From Bradyrhizobium sp. WBAH42 (GTDB lineage Bacteria > Pseudomonadota > Alphaproteobacteria > Rhizobiales > Xanthobacteraceae): DNA of 64,000 nt. The stretch is from the NCBI RefSeq assembly GCF_024585265.1, contig NZ_CP036533.1, positions 7,511,001-7,575,000 on the forward strand, read 5' to 3'. Position numbers and translations under genes: made by a program. The notes under the pieces were generated by a model. The model saw only the letters and a list, made by a program, of their open reading frames with translations. It was not told the origin of the DNA and ran no database searches. Of this stretch, positions 18,636 through 27,149 are shown one piece after another; position 1 is the stretch's first letter, and every line of letters starts with the position of its first letter.

Positions 18636-18911
18636 GAATCGCGCCCGAGGGTCCCCAATTGACGTAAATTGGTACGGCCTAGGGGGTGGTGCGACAAGTG
18701 TTCCCGGTGGTTAACGGAGCAATCCGTCGGCCAGTGTTGCGTGTGGGCCACTCTTTGGGGCTTGGTTTAACCCTTTGTGACTATTTGTTGTATTTCGTGT
18801 GCTCAGTTCGAGAGCAGATCGCCCCAGTCGAGGGCTCAGTGTGTCGAGCGCAAGGCTTCTTGACCGCTCCGCCCTCTGCTAACTCTGGGGTGTTGAAGAT
18901 AGGAACTCCCC
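18636..18911. promoter_or_regulatory. Divergent promoter region between the Wza-type gene and an exported-protein gene
   Basis: A 276-base gap between two divergently read genes, clearly AT-richer in its middle (for example GACTATTTGTTGTATTTCG near 18780). Both promoters should lie here. No operator repeat stands out by eye. Confidence 0.5.
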
Positions 18912-19484
18912 GTGTCTGGCCTCCTTCTGATCCCGCTGTTGGCGGGCTCCCTCCTTGGCGCCGCCGATCGCGCATCCGGCCCCACCGTCGCCTGCCCTGG
19001 CAGCGCCGTGGGGTGGTGTCGCGGCGCGGCGGTGGTTGAGGTCGCCGGGTCTGCGTCCACTTCCGTTTGGAAATTTACCCGGACCCAGGGGGCCAAGGAC
19101 GGCGAGAGCTTCGCCGCGATCATGAAGACCGCGGACACGACCCAGTCGGACCCGGACTTCGCCGGCCTGATCGTCCGCTGCGCGGCGAAGGGCAAGGTCG
19201 ATGTGCTGGTGGCCTTGATCCGGCCCTTCCCGCCCCGCAGCCGCCCCAAGGTGACCATCGCCGCGAGCGGCGGCGGCACCTTGAGCTCCGAGGGCAGCAT
19301 GGCGGCCGCGGGCGCCGCCGTGCTGTTGCCGGACGAGGTCTCGGCCTTTGCCGCGGGCAAGTGGCAGACCACGGCCTCACTGTCCGTGGTGGTCAGGGAA
19401 AGCGACAGCGAGATCAAGGGACTGGTGGCGCTGAATGGCTTGCGCGAAGCCTACAATTCGCTGCTGGCAAATTGCGGCCAATAG
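18912..19484 (+). CDS. Exported protein of unknown function
   Basis: A 190-residue protein starting at GTG with AGGAA upstream. The first 18 residues (SGLLLIPLLAGSLLGAADR) form a signal peptide or anchor. Two cysteines occur early (TVACPG and GWCRG), with one in IVRCAAKG and one close to the end (LANCGQ). The fold looks beta-rich; no domain is recognised. It is divergent from the polysaccharide export gene and begins a short plus-strand run with a small membrane protein and a third ligase-like protein. Confidence 0.7.
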   Translation: MSGLLLIPLLAGSLLGAADRASGPTVACPGSAVGWCRGAAVVEVAGSASTSVWKFTRTQGAKDGESFAAIMKTADTTQSDPDFAGLIVRCAAKGKVDVLVALIRPFPPRSRPKVTIAASGGGTLSSEGSMAAAGAAVLLPDEVSAFAAGKWQTTASLSVVVRESDSEIKGLVALNGLREAYNSLLANCGQ

Positions 19485-19552
19485 GCCAAATTTAGCCATA
19501 CAACTTAAGGGTCTTTTTAAGGTGGGGAACCTAGGGTCCGAAGCACGGGGGA

Positions 19553-19837
19553 GTGTTTCGGATGACCGCCTTTTTGATTTTCAGCCTTCTAGTAGGTGCC
19601 GTGCTGGGCCAGCGCTTTCGCGTGTTCGTGCTCCTGCCGGTCACATTTGCACTGGTGCTCACCATGCTGCCGGTCAGCATGATGACCAGCCTTGGCTTCC
19701 TCGAAGGCATGAAGGCTGCGGTGTTCGCCGCCATCGCCCTCCAGGGCGGTTACCTCTTCGGTTCGGGGGCGCGCTTTGCCCTTGCCGCCGCACGCGCCAC
19801 CCGCGTCTTCGGTCGAGCGGTCAAGGCCACCCGCTGA
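19553..19837 (+). CDS. Small two-helix membrane protein, unknown function
   Basis: A 94-residue protein starting at GTG (ATG 9 bases later is the alternative). Helices are evident at about 5-40 (FLIFSLLVGAVLG, VFVLLPVTFALVLTMLP) and 55-80. The tail is basic. It lies 68 bases after the exported-protein gene and just before the ligase-like gene, so it may belong to the EPS unit. Function unknown. Confidence 0.62.
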   Translation: MFRMTAFLIFSLLVGAVLGQRFRVFVLLPVTFALVLTMLPVSMMTSLGFLEGMKAAVFAAIALQGGYLFGSGARFALAAARATRVFGRAVKATR

Positions 19838-19875
19838 TCACGGCGCAGGCCTCTGTTTGAAAACGCACCGCCCGC

Positions 19876-21192
19876 TTGTATGGTGACCTGACCGTTTCAG
19901 GATTCCTTCGAGCGCGCCGTTTGTCCCTCGCTTATTTTGCCCTCATCGTCTCCGTCGTTTCCGCTTCCGCTCTCGACATCGCCGGCGCCACGTTCGGGGC
20001 GCAGCTCGGGACGCTGGCCGCAGCGCTAGGCTTGCTGGCGGCCGCCTTCAGCGCGCGAAAGGCCGACTACGAGCATTATGTCCGTGCCACCTCCTGGGGC
20101 CGCTGGATCCTGGTGGCCATTCCGCTGTGCATCGCGGCCCAGCTTGCTCCGCTTCCGCTGCGCTTTGCTCATCCGATCTGGGCCAGCGCCCACGAGGTGA
20201 TCGGTGGCCTCTCGCTCGGACCGATCACGGCCGATATCGGCTTGACGGTGAATGCGCTGCTGCTGGCGCTTGCCGCAATCTCGTTGCTCGGCGTCGCGAT
20301 CCTGGTTGTCCGCAACCGCATCCGTGCCGAGCTCGTTCTGTTCGTGCTGAGCGGGGTAACCGCGATCTCCGCCTTGATGTTGGACCTGCATCGGCTCTCG
20401 CCGGCGCTTGCTGCAACCGTCCCCCATGACCTCACGGCGAGCCTGGCCGGGCTCGGCCTCATGCTCAATCTGGCGGTGATGCAGCTCGCCGCGGAACGGG
20501 CGGAGACGCATCATTCGATCGGTCGGTCGATCGCGATCGGGCTTTGCGGTCTCGTCGGAGCCTTGGTCAGTGCCGCTGCGATCTTCGGGTTATCAGGGAC
20601 GAACAGCGCGATCGCAGCGGCCTTTGGCGTCGTGCTGATCCTGCTGATTCTCGTCATCCGCAGACTGGATCTGTCGCGGTTGGCCGCGAGCGCGTTGTCG
20701 ATAGCAGCCCTGGCCGGCGCGGCGATCGTGCTGACCTTCCTGTTCGAGAAGAGCTCCGGACCGATCCTCCTGCGGCTCGTCCCGGAGATGGGGGCCGAAA
20801 CGAAGGCCGCGTTCGAGCGGATGTTGGCCGACACACGATGGTTCGGCGCCGGTGCCGGGACTTTTGCTGCGGTGGGCAGGATCTATCAGAGCGATGCCAG
20901 CGCCGTCCTGACCACGCCCTCGGCGGCCATTTCCGTGTTCGCAGGGATGGGGTGGGTCGGCTTGATCGCCATGATCGCGGTGAGCCTATTGGCTTTGGTT
21001 CGCCTGTTCTTCGGCGCCCTGCAGCGCGGACGCGACTCGTTCTTTCCCGCTTCGGCCGCGGCCTGCGTCCTCTTCGCACTGGTTCAGAGCTTTGCAGGTC
21101 CCGGATTGCTGCACCCGGCAGCAATCCTCTGTCTTTCGGTGATCGTGGGCCTCGGACTGTCGCAGAGCGTCAGCCAATCCGGATCGCGGTAG
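19876..21192 (+). CDS. Third O-antigen ligase/polymerase-like membrane protein
   Basis: A 438-residue protein with about ten transmembrane helices. Near residues 315-325 it has TRWFGAGAGTFAAVGRIY, followed by FAGMGWVGLIAM. This is the same G-x-G-x-G-T plus G-x-x-G arrangement as in Wzy_C proteins, though the loop is shorter than usual. The annotated start is a TTG; a second TTG at 19921 begins the first helix directly (LSLAYFALIVS) and is a serious alternative. It may be a second polymerase, or a ligase moving EPS or another glycan to its acceptor. Confidence 0.72.
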   Translation: MYGDLTVSGFLRARRLSLAYFALIVSVVSASALDIAGATFGAQLGTLAAALGLLAAAFSARKADYEHYVRATSWGRWILVAIPLCIAAQLAPLPLRFAHPIWASAHEVIGGLSLGPITADIGLTVNALLLALAAISLLGVAILVVRNRIRAELVLFVLSGVTAISALMLDLHRLSPALAATVPHDLTASLAGLGLMLNLAVMQLAAERAETHHSIGRSIAIGLCGLVGALVSAAAIFGLSGTNSAIAAAFGVVLILLILVIRRLDLSRLAASALSIAALAGAAIVLTFLFEKSSGPILLRLVPEMGAETKAAFERMLADTRWFGAGAGTFAAVGRIYQSDASAVLTTPSAAISVFAGMGWVGLIAMIAVSLLALVRLFFGALQRGRDSFFPASAAACVLFALVQSFAGPGLLHPAAILCLSVIVGLGLSQSVSQSGSR

Positions 21193-21203
21193 CGCGCGGG
21201 TTA

Positions 21204-21830
21204 TTAGACCGCGCGGTCGCCGAGCGAGGCCCAGTAGTTCGGGTTCTTGGGCGACTGGATGCGGACCCAGCGATAGGGCTTCTTCGACCACGGCATGATG
21301 TGGCCGGAGAGATTGTCCAGCACGAGATCGCCGGAGAAGGTGCGCACCACGACCACGAGATGATGCTCGCCCCAGGTGGTGACGACCTCGCTCAGCAGAA
21401 CCGAGCGCGCCGGAAAGCCCTTGGCGATCAAATCGTGGCGTTTTGTCACGGCATAGTCGTTGCAGTCGCCGCTTGCCGGATGCAGCAGCCATTTTTCGCC
21501 GCGCAGGCCTTCCAGGTTGGGCTCGGGACGGATCGCGGCATTGACCCGCTGGTTGACCTCTTGCATCTGCGCGACGCGCTCGGCGGTGAGCTTCAGGCGG
21601 CCGCCGCGGAACACGATCTGCTGCGGCCGCGGCTTGCACTCGTCCTTGTACTTCAGGCAAAACAGCGTGAACGCCATCGGCGCCAGCGTCGGCTGGTCGA
21701 ACTTGATGTACTGGATGGCGCCGCGCAGCCCCAGGGGCGCGCCGACAAAGGCGGCTTCCGCGCTCCGCTGCATCCCCGCAGCGACGACGATGGCGGCGAC
21801 GGCCGCCAGGAACTTTGCAATTTTGCGCAT
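21204..21830 (-). CDS. Transglutaminase-like cysteine proteinase (BTLCP, PF06035)
   Basis: A 208-residue periplasmic enzyme. A signal peptide ends near AEAAFVG (about residue 28). The BTLCP core is evident: SGDCNDYAVTKRHDLIAKGFP with catalytic Cys123, GEHHLVVVVR with His157, and LVLDNL with Asp172. Known members such as LapG cleave surface adhesins under control of c-di-GMP effectors, so a role in biofilm release is possible. No LapD-like partner is adjacent, although a CSS-EAL protein lies 9 kb away. It converges with the ligase-like gene 12 bases away. Confidence 0.88.
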   Translation of the reverse strand: MRKIAKFLAAVAAIVVAAGMQRSAEAAFVGAPLGLRGAIQYIKFDQPTLAPMAFTLFCLKYKDECKPRPQQIVFRGGRLKLTAERVAQMQEVNQRVNAAIRPEPNLEGLRGEKWLLHPASGDCNDYAVTKRHDLIAKGFPARSVLLSEVVTTWGEHHLVVVVRTFSGDLVLDNLSGHIMPWSKKPYRWVRIQSPKNPNYWASLGDRAV

Positions 21831-22023
21831 GTCGCGCTCCCCGTTCTTGTTGGGGAGACGCTACGCGAGACCTCTTGAAATACGGCTCAAAGGCCGCGCG
21901 GTGCTTTAATCAAAATGCGGGCGCCTCGGTCAGGGACAATTAAGAATACCGATGCGTGACTTGTTCTGCTAAGAGCGGTCACGACGTTCCGCTCGTGACG
22001 CTGGATGCGATTCGACCGACCTG

Positions 22024-22761
22024 ATGGGCCTTTCCTCACGCTTTCGCAAGAAGACCAAGCCGCGGCTTCCCGACGGCGTTCGCGTCTATGCGATCGGCGA
22101 CGTGCACGGCCGTGCCGACTTGCTTCAATCGCTGTTAACCGTGATCGACGCCGACTTGGCCCGCTCGGCCCCCCAACGCGCCATTCAGGTCTTTCTCGGC
22201 GACTTTGTCGACCGCGGCCCGGACTCGCGCGGCGTTCTTGATCTCTTGATCGAACGCTCGAAGTCGCACGAGACCGTGTGCCTGAAGGGCAATCACGAGG
22301 TCTTCCTGCTCGAGGTGCTCAAGGACCCCGCCCGCCTGCAGGAGTGGCGCCACTATGGCGGCCTCCTGACCCTGGTCTCCTACGGCGTCACGCCGACCAT
22401 GAATCCGTCCGCAGAACAGCAGGTCGAGCTGATCGAAGGACTGAGGCGCGCGATCCCGCCCGAGCACCTCGCCTTCCTGCAGCAATTGCCCTCGTCCTTT
22501 ACCTGCGGCGACTTCTTCTTCGTCCATGCCGGCGTCAAGCCTGGCGTCGCGCTCGATCGGCAGAAGGATGAGGACCTGCTCTGGATCCGCGAGGAATTCC
22601 TGGCGTCCGAGGAGCGGTTCGGCAAATACATCGTTCACGGTCACACGCCGGTCAGCGCGCCCGATATCCGACCGAACCGCATCAACATCGACACCGGCGC
22701 GTATGCGACCGGCAACTTGACGCTGTTGACGATCCAAGGCGATAGTCTTCTCGCAATTTGA
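22024..22761 (+). CDS. PP1-type serine/threonine (metallo)phosphatase
   Basis: A 245-residue cytoplasmic phosphoesterase with all three metal-site signatures: GDVHG (25-29), GDFVDRG (59-65) and GNHE (89-92). Downstream histidines follow in FFVHAGVKPG and IVHGHTPV. It resembles bacterial PrpA/B-like phosphatases and diadenosine tetraphosphatases. Its place beside an EPS locus with a BY-kinase is suggestive, but PP1-like enzymes act mainly on Ser/Thr and no direct link can be read here. A short inverted repeat (GTCACGA / TCGTGAC, 21978-21999) lies just upstream. Confidence 0.9.
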   Translation: MGLSSRFRKKTKPRLPDGVRVYAIGDVHGRADLLQSLLTVIDADLARSAPQRAIQVFLGDFVDRGPDSRGVLDLLIERSKSHETVCLKGNHEVFLLEVLKDPARLQEWRHYGGLLTLVSYGVTPTMNPSAEQQVELIEGLRRAIPPEHLAFLQQLPSSFTCGDFFFVHAGVKPGVALDRQKDEDLLWIREEFLASEERFGKYIVHGHTPVSAPDIRPNRINIDTGAYATGNLTLLTIQGDSLLAI

Positions 22762-22781
22762 AAGCTTAGGCCGCAACTTCG

Positions 22782-23435
22782 GTGATGACGCTTCGCGCCA
22801 TTGGTATCCTGACCGCGATCGCGCTGGCGCTCCACGCCGGCATGACGTTCTATGGCGATCTGGTGCGGCCGGACTTTCGCGCCCGCGACTTGTTCTCGGG
22901 CGAGATTCCGCCGGACAAGACCAAGCTTAAGGCCGCAGGCAGCCTGACGTCTTTCTCGTGGGATGGCGACCTCCTGGCAAATTATGCAGCGGCGATGGCC
23001 GCCGACGTTCTGCACCGTCCGTCGACCGACGCAAGCGGAAGGGCCAGCGAGAGCAAGGCGGTCCAAGCCGCTGTCGTCGCGGCCTTGAAAGTCTCGCCGA
23101 TCAGGCCGGCGCTCTGGCTCACGCTGGGCACGCTCCAGGCCCAGGCCGGCGAAGCGGTCACGCCCGCGGTGAAGATGTCCTACTTGACCGGGTCGGTGCC
23201 GATCGATGTTGCCTTCTCACGCGTCCGCACCGTGACTTCGAGCGCCGCTGCAACCGACGAAGAGATCAAGCTGCTGGCGCAATCCGACATCCGGTCGGCG
23301 CTGGCCAACCGCTCGCGTTACGAGCCGCTGCTGATCGCGGCCTATGTGCAGGCAACTCCGCAAGGCAAGTCGCTGCTGCTGGAGACGACGAAAGTGACCG
23401 ATCCCAAATTCAACGAGATCTTGCGGCGGTACTAA
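22782..23435 (+). CDS. Membrane-anchored protein of unknown function
   Basis: A 217-residue protein starting at GTG, 20 bases after the phosphatase gene and probably co-transcribed with it. One N-terminal transmembrane helix (about 5-25, AIGILTAIALALHAGMTFYGD) leads to an alanine-rich helical part with a TPR-like look (RPALWLTLGTLQAQAGEAVTPA). The layout (anchor plus helical repeat-like domain) recalls the protein after exoP at 11.1-11.9 kb. No family is assigned. Confidence 0.68.
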   Translation: MMTLRAIGILTAIALALHAGMTFYGDLVRPDFRARDLFSGEIPPDKTKLKAAGSLTSFSWDGDLLANYAAAMAADVLHRPSTDASGRASESKAVQAAVVAALKVSPIRPALWLTLGTLQAQAGEAVTPAVKMSYLTGSVPIDVAFSRVRTVTSSAAATDEEIKLLAQSDIRSALANRSRYEPLLIAAYVQATPQGKSLLLETTKVTDPKFNEILRRY

Positions 23436-23436
23436 G

Positions 23437-23883
23437 TCAGCGCACCGATTTCGGGGTGACCGGCACGAAATCCTGATCGCGGCGCGGCTGGTCGGATCGC
23501 CCCTGGTACACGAACATGCCCTTCTTGGTGGCGACGATGTCGCCTGGCTGCAGGCTGTCGTCGCGAAGCAGGCGTTCGGTCGCGACGAGGTCCGGATCTT
23601 CCGGAATCGGCTTGTAGAGCTCCGGATGCTCGCGCCGCTCGCGCGCAACCTCCTTGGCACGGCGCCGCGCATCCTCGATGCGCTGCCGCCATTCGCCGCG
23701 CGAGACTTCCGGCTCGCTCGACGGAAGATAGTCGTTGATGGACGGCTCCGGCTCGGTCTGGGCACGGCATGAGAGCGGGCAGGCATAGAGGGCCAATCCG
23801 ACAGCGGCCGCCATGGCCGCCTGAGCCGGCGCGCGCGCCAGTGTCCGGCGGTCTGACAGGGACTTGCAGCGAAGGGAGCGCAC
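23437..23883 (-). CDS. Exported protein of unknown function
   Basis: About 148 residues from the GTG at 23883, chosen because GGAG lies 8 bases upstream; the frame is open to 23961. A long N-region and hydrophobic stretch (MAAAVGLALYACPLSCRAQ) form the signal. The mature part is charged, with a helical Arg/Glu-rich segment (RIEDARRRAKEVARERREH), then LQPGDIVATKKGMFVYQG, a beta-type tail. It converges with the previous gene, the two stops being adjacent. Function unknown. Confidence 0.6.
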   Translation of the reverse strand: MRSLRCKSLSDRRTLARAPAQAAMAAAVGLALYACPLSCRAQTEPEPSINDYLPSSEPEVSRGEWRQRIEDARRRAKEVARERREHPELYKPIPEDPDLVATERLLRDDSLQPGDIVATKKGMFVYQGRSDQPRRDQDFVPVTPKSVR

Positions 23884-24240
23884 TCCGATGACTCCAAAGC
23901 GGGCCGAGCGGCAGCCAGAGGGCGCCGCGACTTCAGCCGATACGGCTGCCAATTGCAACATTTTCGGAACGCCGCGGCCGTCCCATCAAAAAAGCGAAAA
24001 AACAACCCCATGCACAGTAGCCGACCCCAGCCAAATCAATGGGTTACGAATTTCCCGAAATCCGACTTGGTCCGTCGGGCAAAACGGGGGTAGGATGGCA
24101 TGATCTGGAGAGAGGCCGACCGATAATCGGCCTATTTGCGATCAGCCTCGGATGAGCGCCTCAAAGACAATAACTTGGTCCCAAGGCCTCGTTAGGTCAT
24201 CGCTGCTAGATTTCGGCATTCGCTGATGGAGTTGCCGTGC
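23884..24240. other. Intergenic region, divergent promoters
   Basis: These 357 bases hold no reading frame with coding character. A short AT-rich stretch (CAAAAAAGCGAAAAAACAA) lies at about 23988-24006. A 7-bp hairpin (AGGCCGA / TCGGCCT, 24113-24133) is followed by ATTTGC and could be a weak terminator or a leader structure. Promoters for the two divergent exported-protein genes should lie here. Confidence 0.4.
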
Positions 24241-24618
24241 ATGCATGTAGGACCGGTATTGCTGTTGAGTGTTACCGTTGCGATGTCCGCCATGCCTGCC
24301 CTTACGGCTCACGCCAGTCCCGCCTGCGTCAAGGAGCGTACACCGTTTGAATTGTCGCAAGACACCGTGAAATGGACGATGTCGATCGCGCCTGGAGCCG
24401 ACTGCATCCAGGGACTGCGTTGGTCGTACATGCAGATCTTCAAGGTATCGGTCGTGAGCGGGCCATCACGGGGGCAATTGGCGGTGGTCGGGTCCGGCTT
24501 CCGCTATTCGGCAGAAGCCGGGGCGCGCGGCAGCGACAATTTCACGCTGCTGATCTCGGGCAAGAACCGTCACGCTCCGGGGACATCGACCCTGGAGGTC
24601 GAGGTCAATCCGCAATAG
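24241..24618 (+). CDS. Small exported beta-domain protein, unknown function
   Basis: 125 residues from ATG 24241, preferred because GGAG is 9 bases upstream; ATG 24226 adds five residues. The signal peptide ends near ALTAHASPACV. The mature part (about 95 residues) alternates hydrophobic and polar residues and ends with NFTLLISGKNRHAPGTSTLEVEV, which looks like an Ig-like or cadherin-like beta-sandwich strand pattern. Two cysteines (PACVKE and GADCIQG) could pair. No named family is assigned. Confidence 0.65.
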   Translation: MHVGPVLLLSVTVAMSAMPALTAHASPACVKERTPFELSQDTVKWTMSIAPGADCIQGLRWSYMQIFKVSVVSGPSRGQLAVVGSGFRYSAEAGARGSDNFTLLISGKNRHAPGTSTLEVEVNPQ

Positions 24619-24651
24619 CCCGCTCCGCCTCGTGGCGGATGTTCAGCGCGA

Positions 24652-24891
24652 CTAACGGCGGCTCGACCCGCTGCCCCGGGTTCTATTCCCGTAATAGGGA
24701 CGGGCGTATCCGCCCCTCGTCACAGGCGGCTCGATCCGGCTCGGAATATTCGGCGTCGCGTTGGGCGGCGCGGGCTGCGACGGGTTGACGATGATCACGT
24801 TGCGATTGGGGCTCGAGGGGTCATTGACGCCCTGGGCCCAGGCGCCGGCAGGCACCACAAGCGCGAGTGTGATCAAGACTAAGCGTTTCAT
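24652..24891 (-). CDS. Small exported Pro/Asn-rich protein
   Basis: 79 residues from ATG 24891 (MKRLVLITLALVVPAGAWAQ), a typical signal peptide start; the frame is open 13 codons further upstream without need. The mature part (about 60 residues) is rich in Pro, Asn, Arg and Gly, with no predicted helices, and ends GNRTRGSGSSRR. Likely periplasmic or surface-associated; function unknown. Confidence 0.62.
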   Translation of the reverse strand: MKRLVLITLALVVPAGAWAQGVNDPSSPNRNVIIVNPSQPAPPNATPNIPSRIEPPVTRGGYARPYYGNRTRGSGSSRR

Positions 24892-24968
24892 GCCAGATCT
24901 CCCGAGCAAGAACGTCAGGGAGGCGAACACCGTTCCTTCACGGCGGCATCACGGTTCCTTGCGCGACC

Positions 24969-25211
24969 TCATCGGCGCACGGCAATCAGCTTGCCATCTC
25001 TCCAGACACCTTGGGCCGCCTTTCCGGTGGGAAGGCTCCCCACGTTCCGGACGGCGGTAGGTCGAGAGGCAGCCTGAGTGGTCTGCTTCTTTTTCTCAGG
25101 TGTCGTCACGATGCTGGAGCTCGTGGTGTTGGCCTGGTCCTTGGTCCCTTGTGCCGAAGCAGACTGAACCAGAAAGGCCAAAAACATGATTGCTGTCAAA
25201 ATGCCGCGCAT
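24969..25211 (-). CDS. Small exported protein, AQGTKDQ family member 1
   Basis: 80 residues from ATG 25211 with a clear signal peptide (MRGILTAIMFLAFLVQSASA). The mature N-terminus AQGTKDQ is identical to that of a second small exported protein at 29603-29830. The rest is Thr/Ser/Lys-rich, and the C-terminal segment GVWRDGKLIAVRR looks like a short beta-hairpin. Function unknown; the shared motif points to a small paralogous family. Confidence 0.65.
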   Translation of the reverse strand: MRGILTAIMFLAFLVQSASAQGTKDQANTTSSSIVTTPEKKKQTTQAASRPTAVRNVGSLPTGKAAQGVWRDGKLIAVRR

Positions 25212-25396
25212 GGTCACACACCGGATGAAGGAGCTGGTCGAAATGTCACAGGTTTCTGCCCAAAAGCAAGCTCTACGAGACGATCGCACAGGACCTTTGC
25301 GGGGCCGGAGCATCAGCGCGTTTCACCGCGACCAACGGGGTCCGGGGTGAAAAAGCCTAGCAGAACGGCACTATCCGGGCTAGTTGATCGGCCTTG

Positions 25397-26569
25397 ATGA
25401 CCGAGACCGGCGACACAGCAGCCAACGCCTCGCAGGCGCAAGAGATCAAGGCCGGACTCGTCCGCCTGTTATCGGAGCGGATCCGCGAAGTCTCCGGCGA
25501 CCCCAGGCAGATGCGGGATGTCGTCTACGAGCTGGCTCGCGTCAAGCTTCTGGAACAATTCACCCACGCCGATGCGCGGGAAGCGCGAGAGCTCCAGCAA
25601 GTCCTCGAACACGCCATCCGGGAGGTCGAACGGTCCTTTGAGCGAAGCGGAATATCATCACCGCCAAAGGCTGCCGCAGTTTCCGCGGCGAATTCTCCGC
25701 TGGTCGACGTCCCTGTTCCTCCGCCCATTCCGACGGCTCCCGAGACGCCGGGCCATCCTGCCGCACCGCCACGTTCGCTTGACCAGTCCAAACGGAGCAG
25801 AGCCTTCAATTCGCTGGTGCGATTGAGCGCCATCCTGCTGCTGATCGCCGGGGCCGGCACCGCGATCGTCTATTGGCCACGGCTGAAGACCCAACTGAGC
25901 GCATTGTCGCAGGTGGCGCCGCTCTCCGAGCGCACGCCTGGAAGTCCCGAGCCTCAACCGACCGCGACCCCGACTCCCGCGGCGGGCGAGACCCCGGAAC
26001 GGACGCCGGAGAGCCCGGCGCCGGCGGCGCACCCCTCGATGCCTTTGCCGACGACGTTCGGCGTCTACGCCTTGAGCGAGGGCCAGCTCCATGAGCTGAA
26101 GCCGGTACCCGGAAAGATTCCGGACCGGCGCGTCGCGATCTCGGCCGCCATCAACACGCCGAGCGTGACCACAGTGCCGGACGGTGATGTCAAATTCATC
26201 GTGTTCAGGCCCGATGGGGGTGTCGAGGCCGGCGGAACCGAAGTTCGGGTGATCGCGAAAGTCTCCCGCGCCATGGGCGTCGATGCGACCGGGAAAGCGG
26301 CCATGGTCAGCGCCGGCGATTCCTGGGTCATCCGCAGCATGTCCTACCCCTACAAGGTAGGACCGATCGACGACCAGTCGAGAATGCTGTTGCTGCAACC
26401 GGAGCAGGACGGCTTCACGCTCGCGCCCGGCCGCTACATCGTCTTGGTCAAGGGCATGGGCTACGACTTCACGGTTGCGGGGACGATCACCGATCCCAAC
26501 CAATGCGTCGAGCGCATCAATGCGATCAACGGCGCGTTCTATTCGCCCTGCCCGCCGCCGCGACGATAA
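25397..26569 (+). CDS. Single-pass membrane protein with proline-rich linker, unknown function
   Basis: About 390 residues. A helical cytoplasmic N-part (about 15-85, with VRLLSERIREVSGDPRQMRDVVYELARVKLLEQF) leads to a Pro-rich linker, one transmembrane helix near 135-155 (SLVRLSAILLLIAGAGTAIVY), a second Pro/Thr-rich linker, and a beta-rich periplasmic C-domain (about 215-390) ending CVERINAINGAFYSPCPPP. ATG 25397 is preferred over the TTG one codon earlier. The layout suggests a signalling or wall-linked anchor; no known domain is recognised. Confidence 0.75.
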   Translation: MTETGDTAANASQAQEIKAGLVRLLSERIREVSGDPRQMRDVVYELARVKLLEQFTHADAREARELQQVLEHAIREVERSFERSGISSPPKAAAVSAANSPLVDVPVPPPIPTAPETPGHPAAPPRSLDQSKRSRAFNSLVRLSAILLLIAGAGTAIVYWPRLKTQLSALSQVAPLSERTPGSPEPQPTATPTPAAGETPERTPESPAPAAHPSMPLPTTFGVYALSEGQLHELKPVPGKIPDRRVAISAAINTPSVTTVPDGDVKFIVFRPDGGVEAGGTEVRVIAKVSRAMGVDATGKAAMVSAGDSWVIRSMSYPYKVGPIDDQSRMLLLQPEQDGFTLAPGRYIVLVKGMGYDFTVAGTITDPNQCVERINAINGAFYSPCPPPRR

Positions 26570-26584
26570 CGCAGCCTTCCCGTT

Positions 26585-26863
26585 TTACTTGGCCGGCTTG
26601 TTGTCCTTTGGCGCATCCGCCGGCATGTCGTCGACCTTGCCGTTGTTGGCGACGCATTTCCGGAAGTACTCGCGCTGGTCCTTGCCCGTTCCCTTGGTGC
26701 TCCCCGCTGCGGGGTTGCCTATTTGTCTGGGCGGAAAGGCCTTGGCCACGGCCGCATCGCATGCCCGCGCCACTTCGACGGTAATGGCCGAGGCCGTCGC
26801 CGGCACCGCCAGGGTCAAAGCGCATGCCAGCCCAACCAATGTCCGCAAATTCTTGACCGGCAC
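26585..26863 (-). CDS. Small exported protein, PsiF-like spacing
   Basis: 92 residues from a GTG start. A signal peptide ends near TASAITVEV. Two cysteines flank a charged stretch (ARACDAA ... REYFRKCVANNGK), which resembles in spacing the short cysteine repeats of PsiF-type periplasmic proteins, but the match is too weak to name. The tail is Lys/Asp/Pro-rich. Confidence 0.58.
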   Translation of the reverse strand: MPVKNLRTLVGLACALTLAVPATASAITVEVARACDAAVAKAFPPRQIGNPAAGSTKGTGKDQREYFRKCVANNGKVDDMPADAPKDNKPAK

Positions 26864-26998
26864 CTCGTCGCTCCTTCAGTCGGTGAATGCTTGCCGAACC
26901 ATACCAAAAAGGAACGAGGCGCCAAACGGCAAACCGCGCCGATTTGTCACGCGGTTTGCCCTGCGTGCCGGCAGGGCTGTGCACCATCCGAGCGCGCG

Positions 26999-27042
26999 CC
27001 TCATCCTTCGAGACGGCGCTAACGCGCCTCCTCAGGATGAGG
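26999..27042 (-). repeat. REP-like palindromic element, copy 1
   Basis: An imperfect palindrome with CCTCATCCT and AGGATGAGG arms. Its reverse complement matches copy 2 at 27091-27135 (shared CCTCATCCTGAGGAG and CGTCTCGAAGGATG). Such elements are scattered between genes in Bradyrhizobium. The two copies face each other across 48 bases and could form one larger hairpin. Confidence 0.78.
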
Positions 27043-27090
27043 CTGATCGGCGACGGTGCCCGTTGAAACTGTCGCTGCCGCGCGCTCCGT

Positions 27091-27135
27091 CCTCATCCTG
27101 AGGAGCCCGCTGAAAGCGGGCGTCTCGAAGGATGG
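27091..27135 (+). repeat. REP-like palindromic element, copy 2
   Basis: Same family as copy 1, in the opposite orientation. It has an inner GCCCGC / GCGGGC stem around TGAAA and outer CCTCATCCT / AGGATGG arms. It ends 15 bases before the stop of the minus-strand gene at 27150, so it may act as a transcript end or stability element for that gene. Confidence 0.78.
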
Positions 27136-27149
27136 CCGCGGACGCGCTC

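Noticed and set aside
21978..21999. Inverted repeat GTCACGA / TCGTGAC upstream of the phosphatase gene as an operator
   Set aside because: A seven-base arm can arise by chance, and no regulator gene or second copy supports it; noted only within the gene entry.
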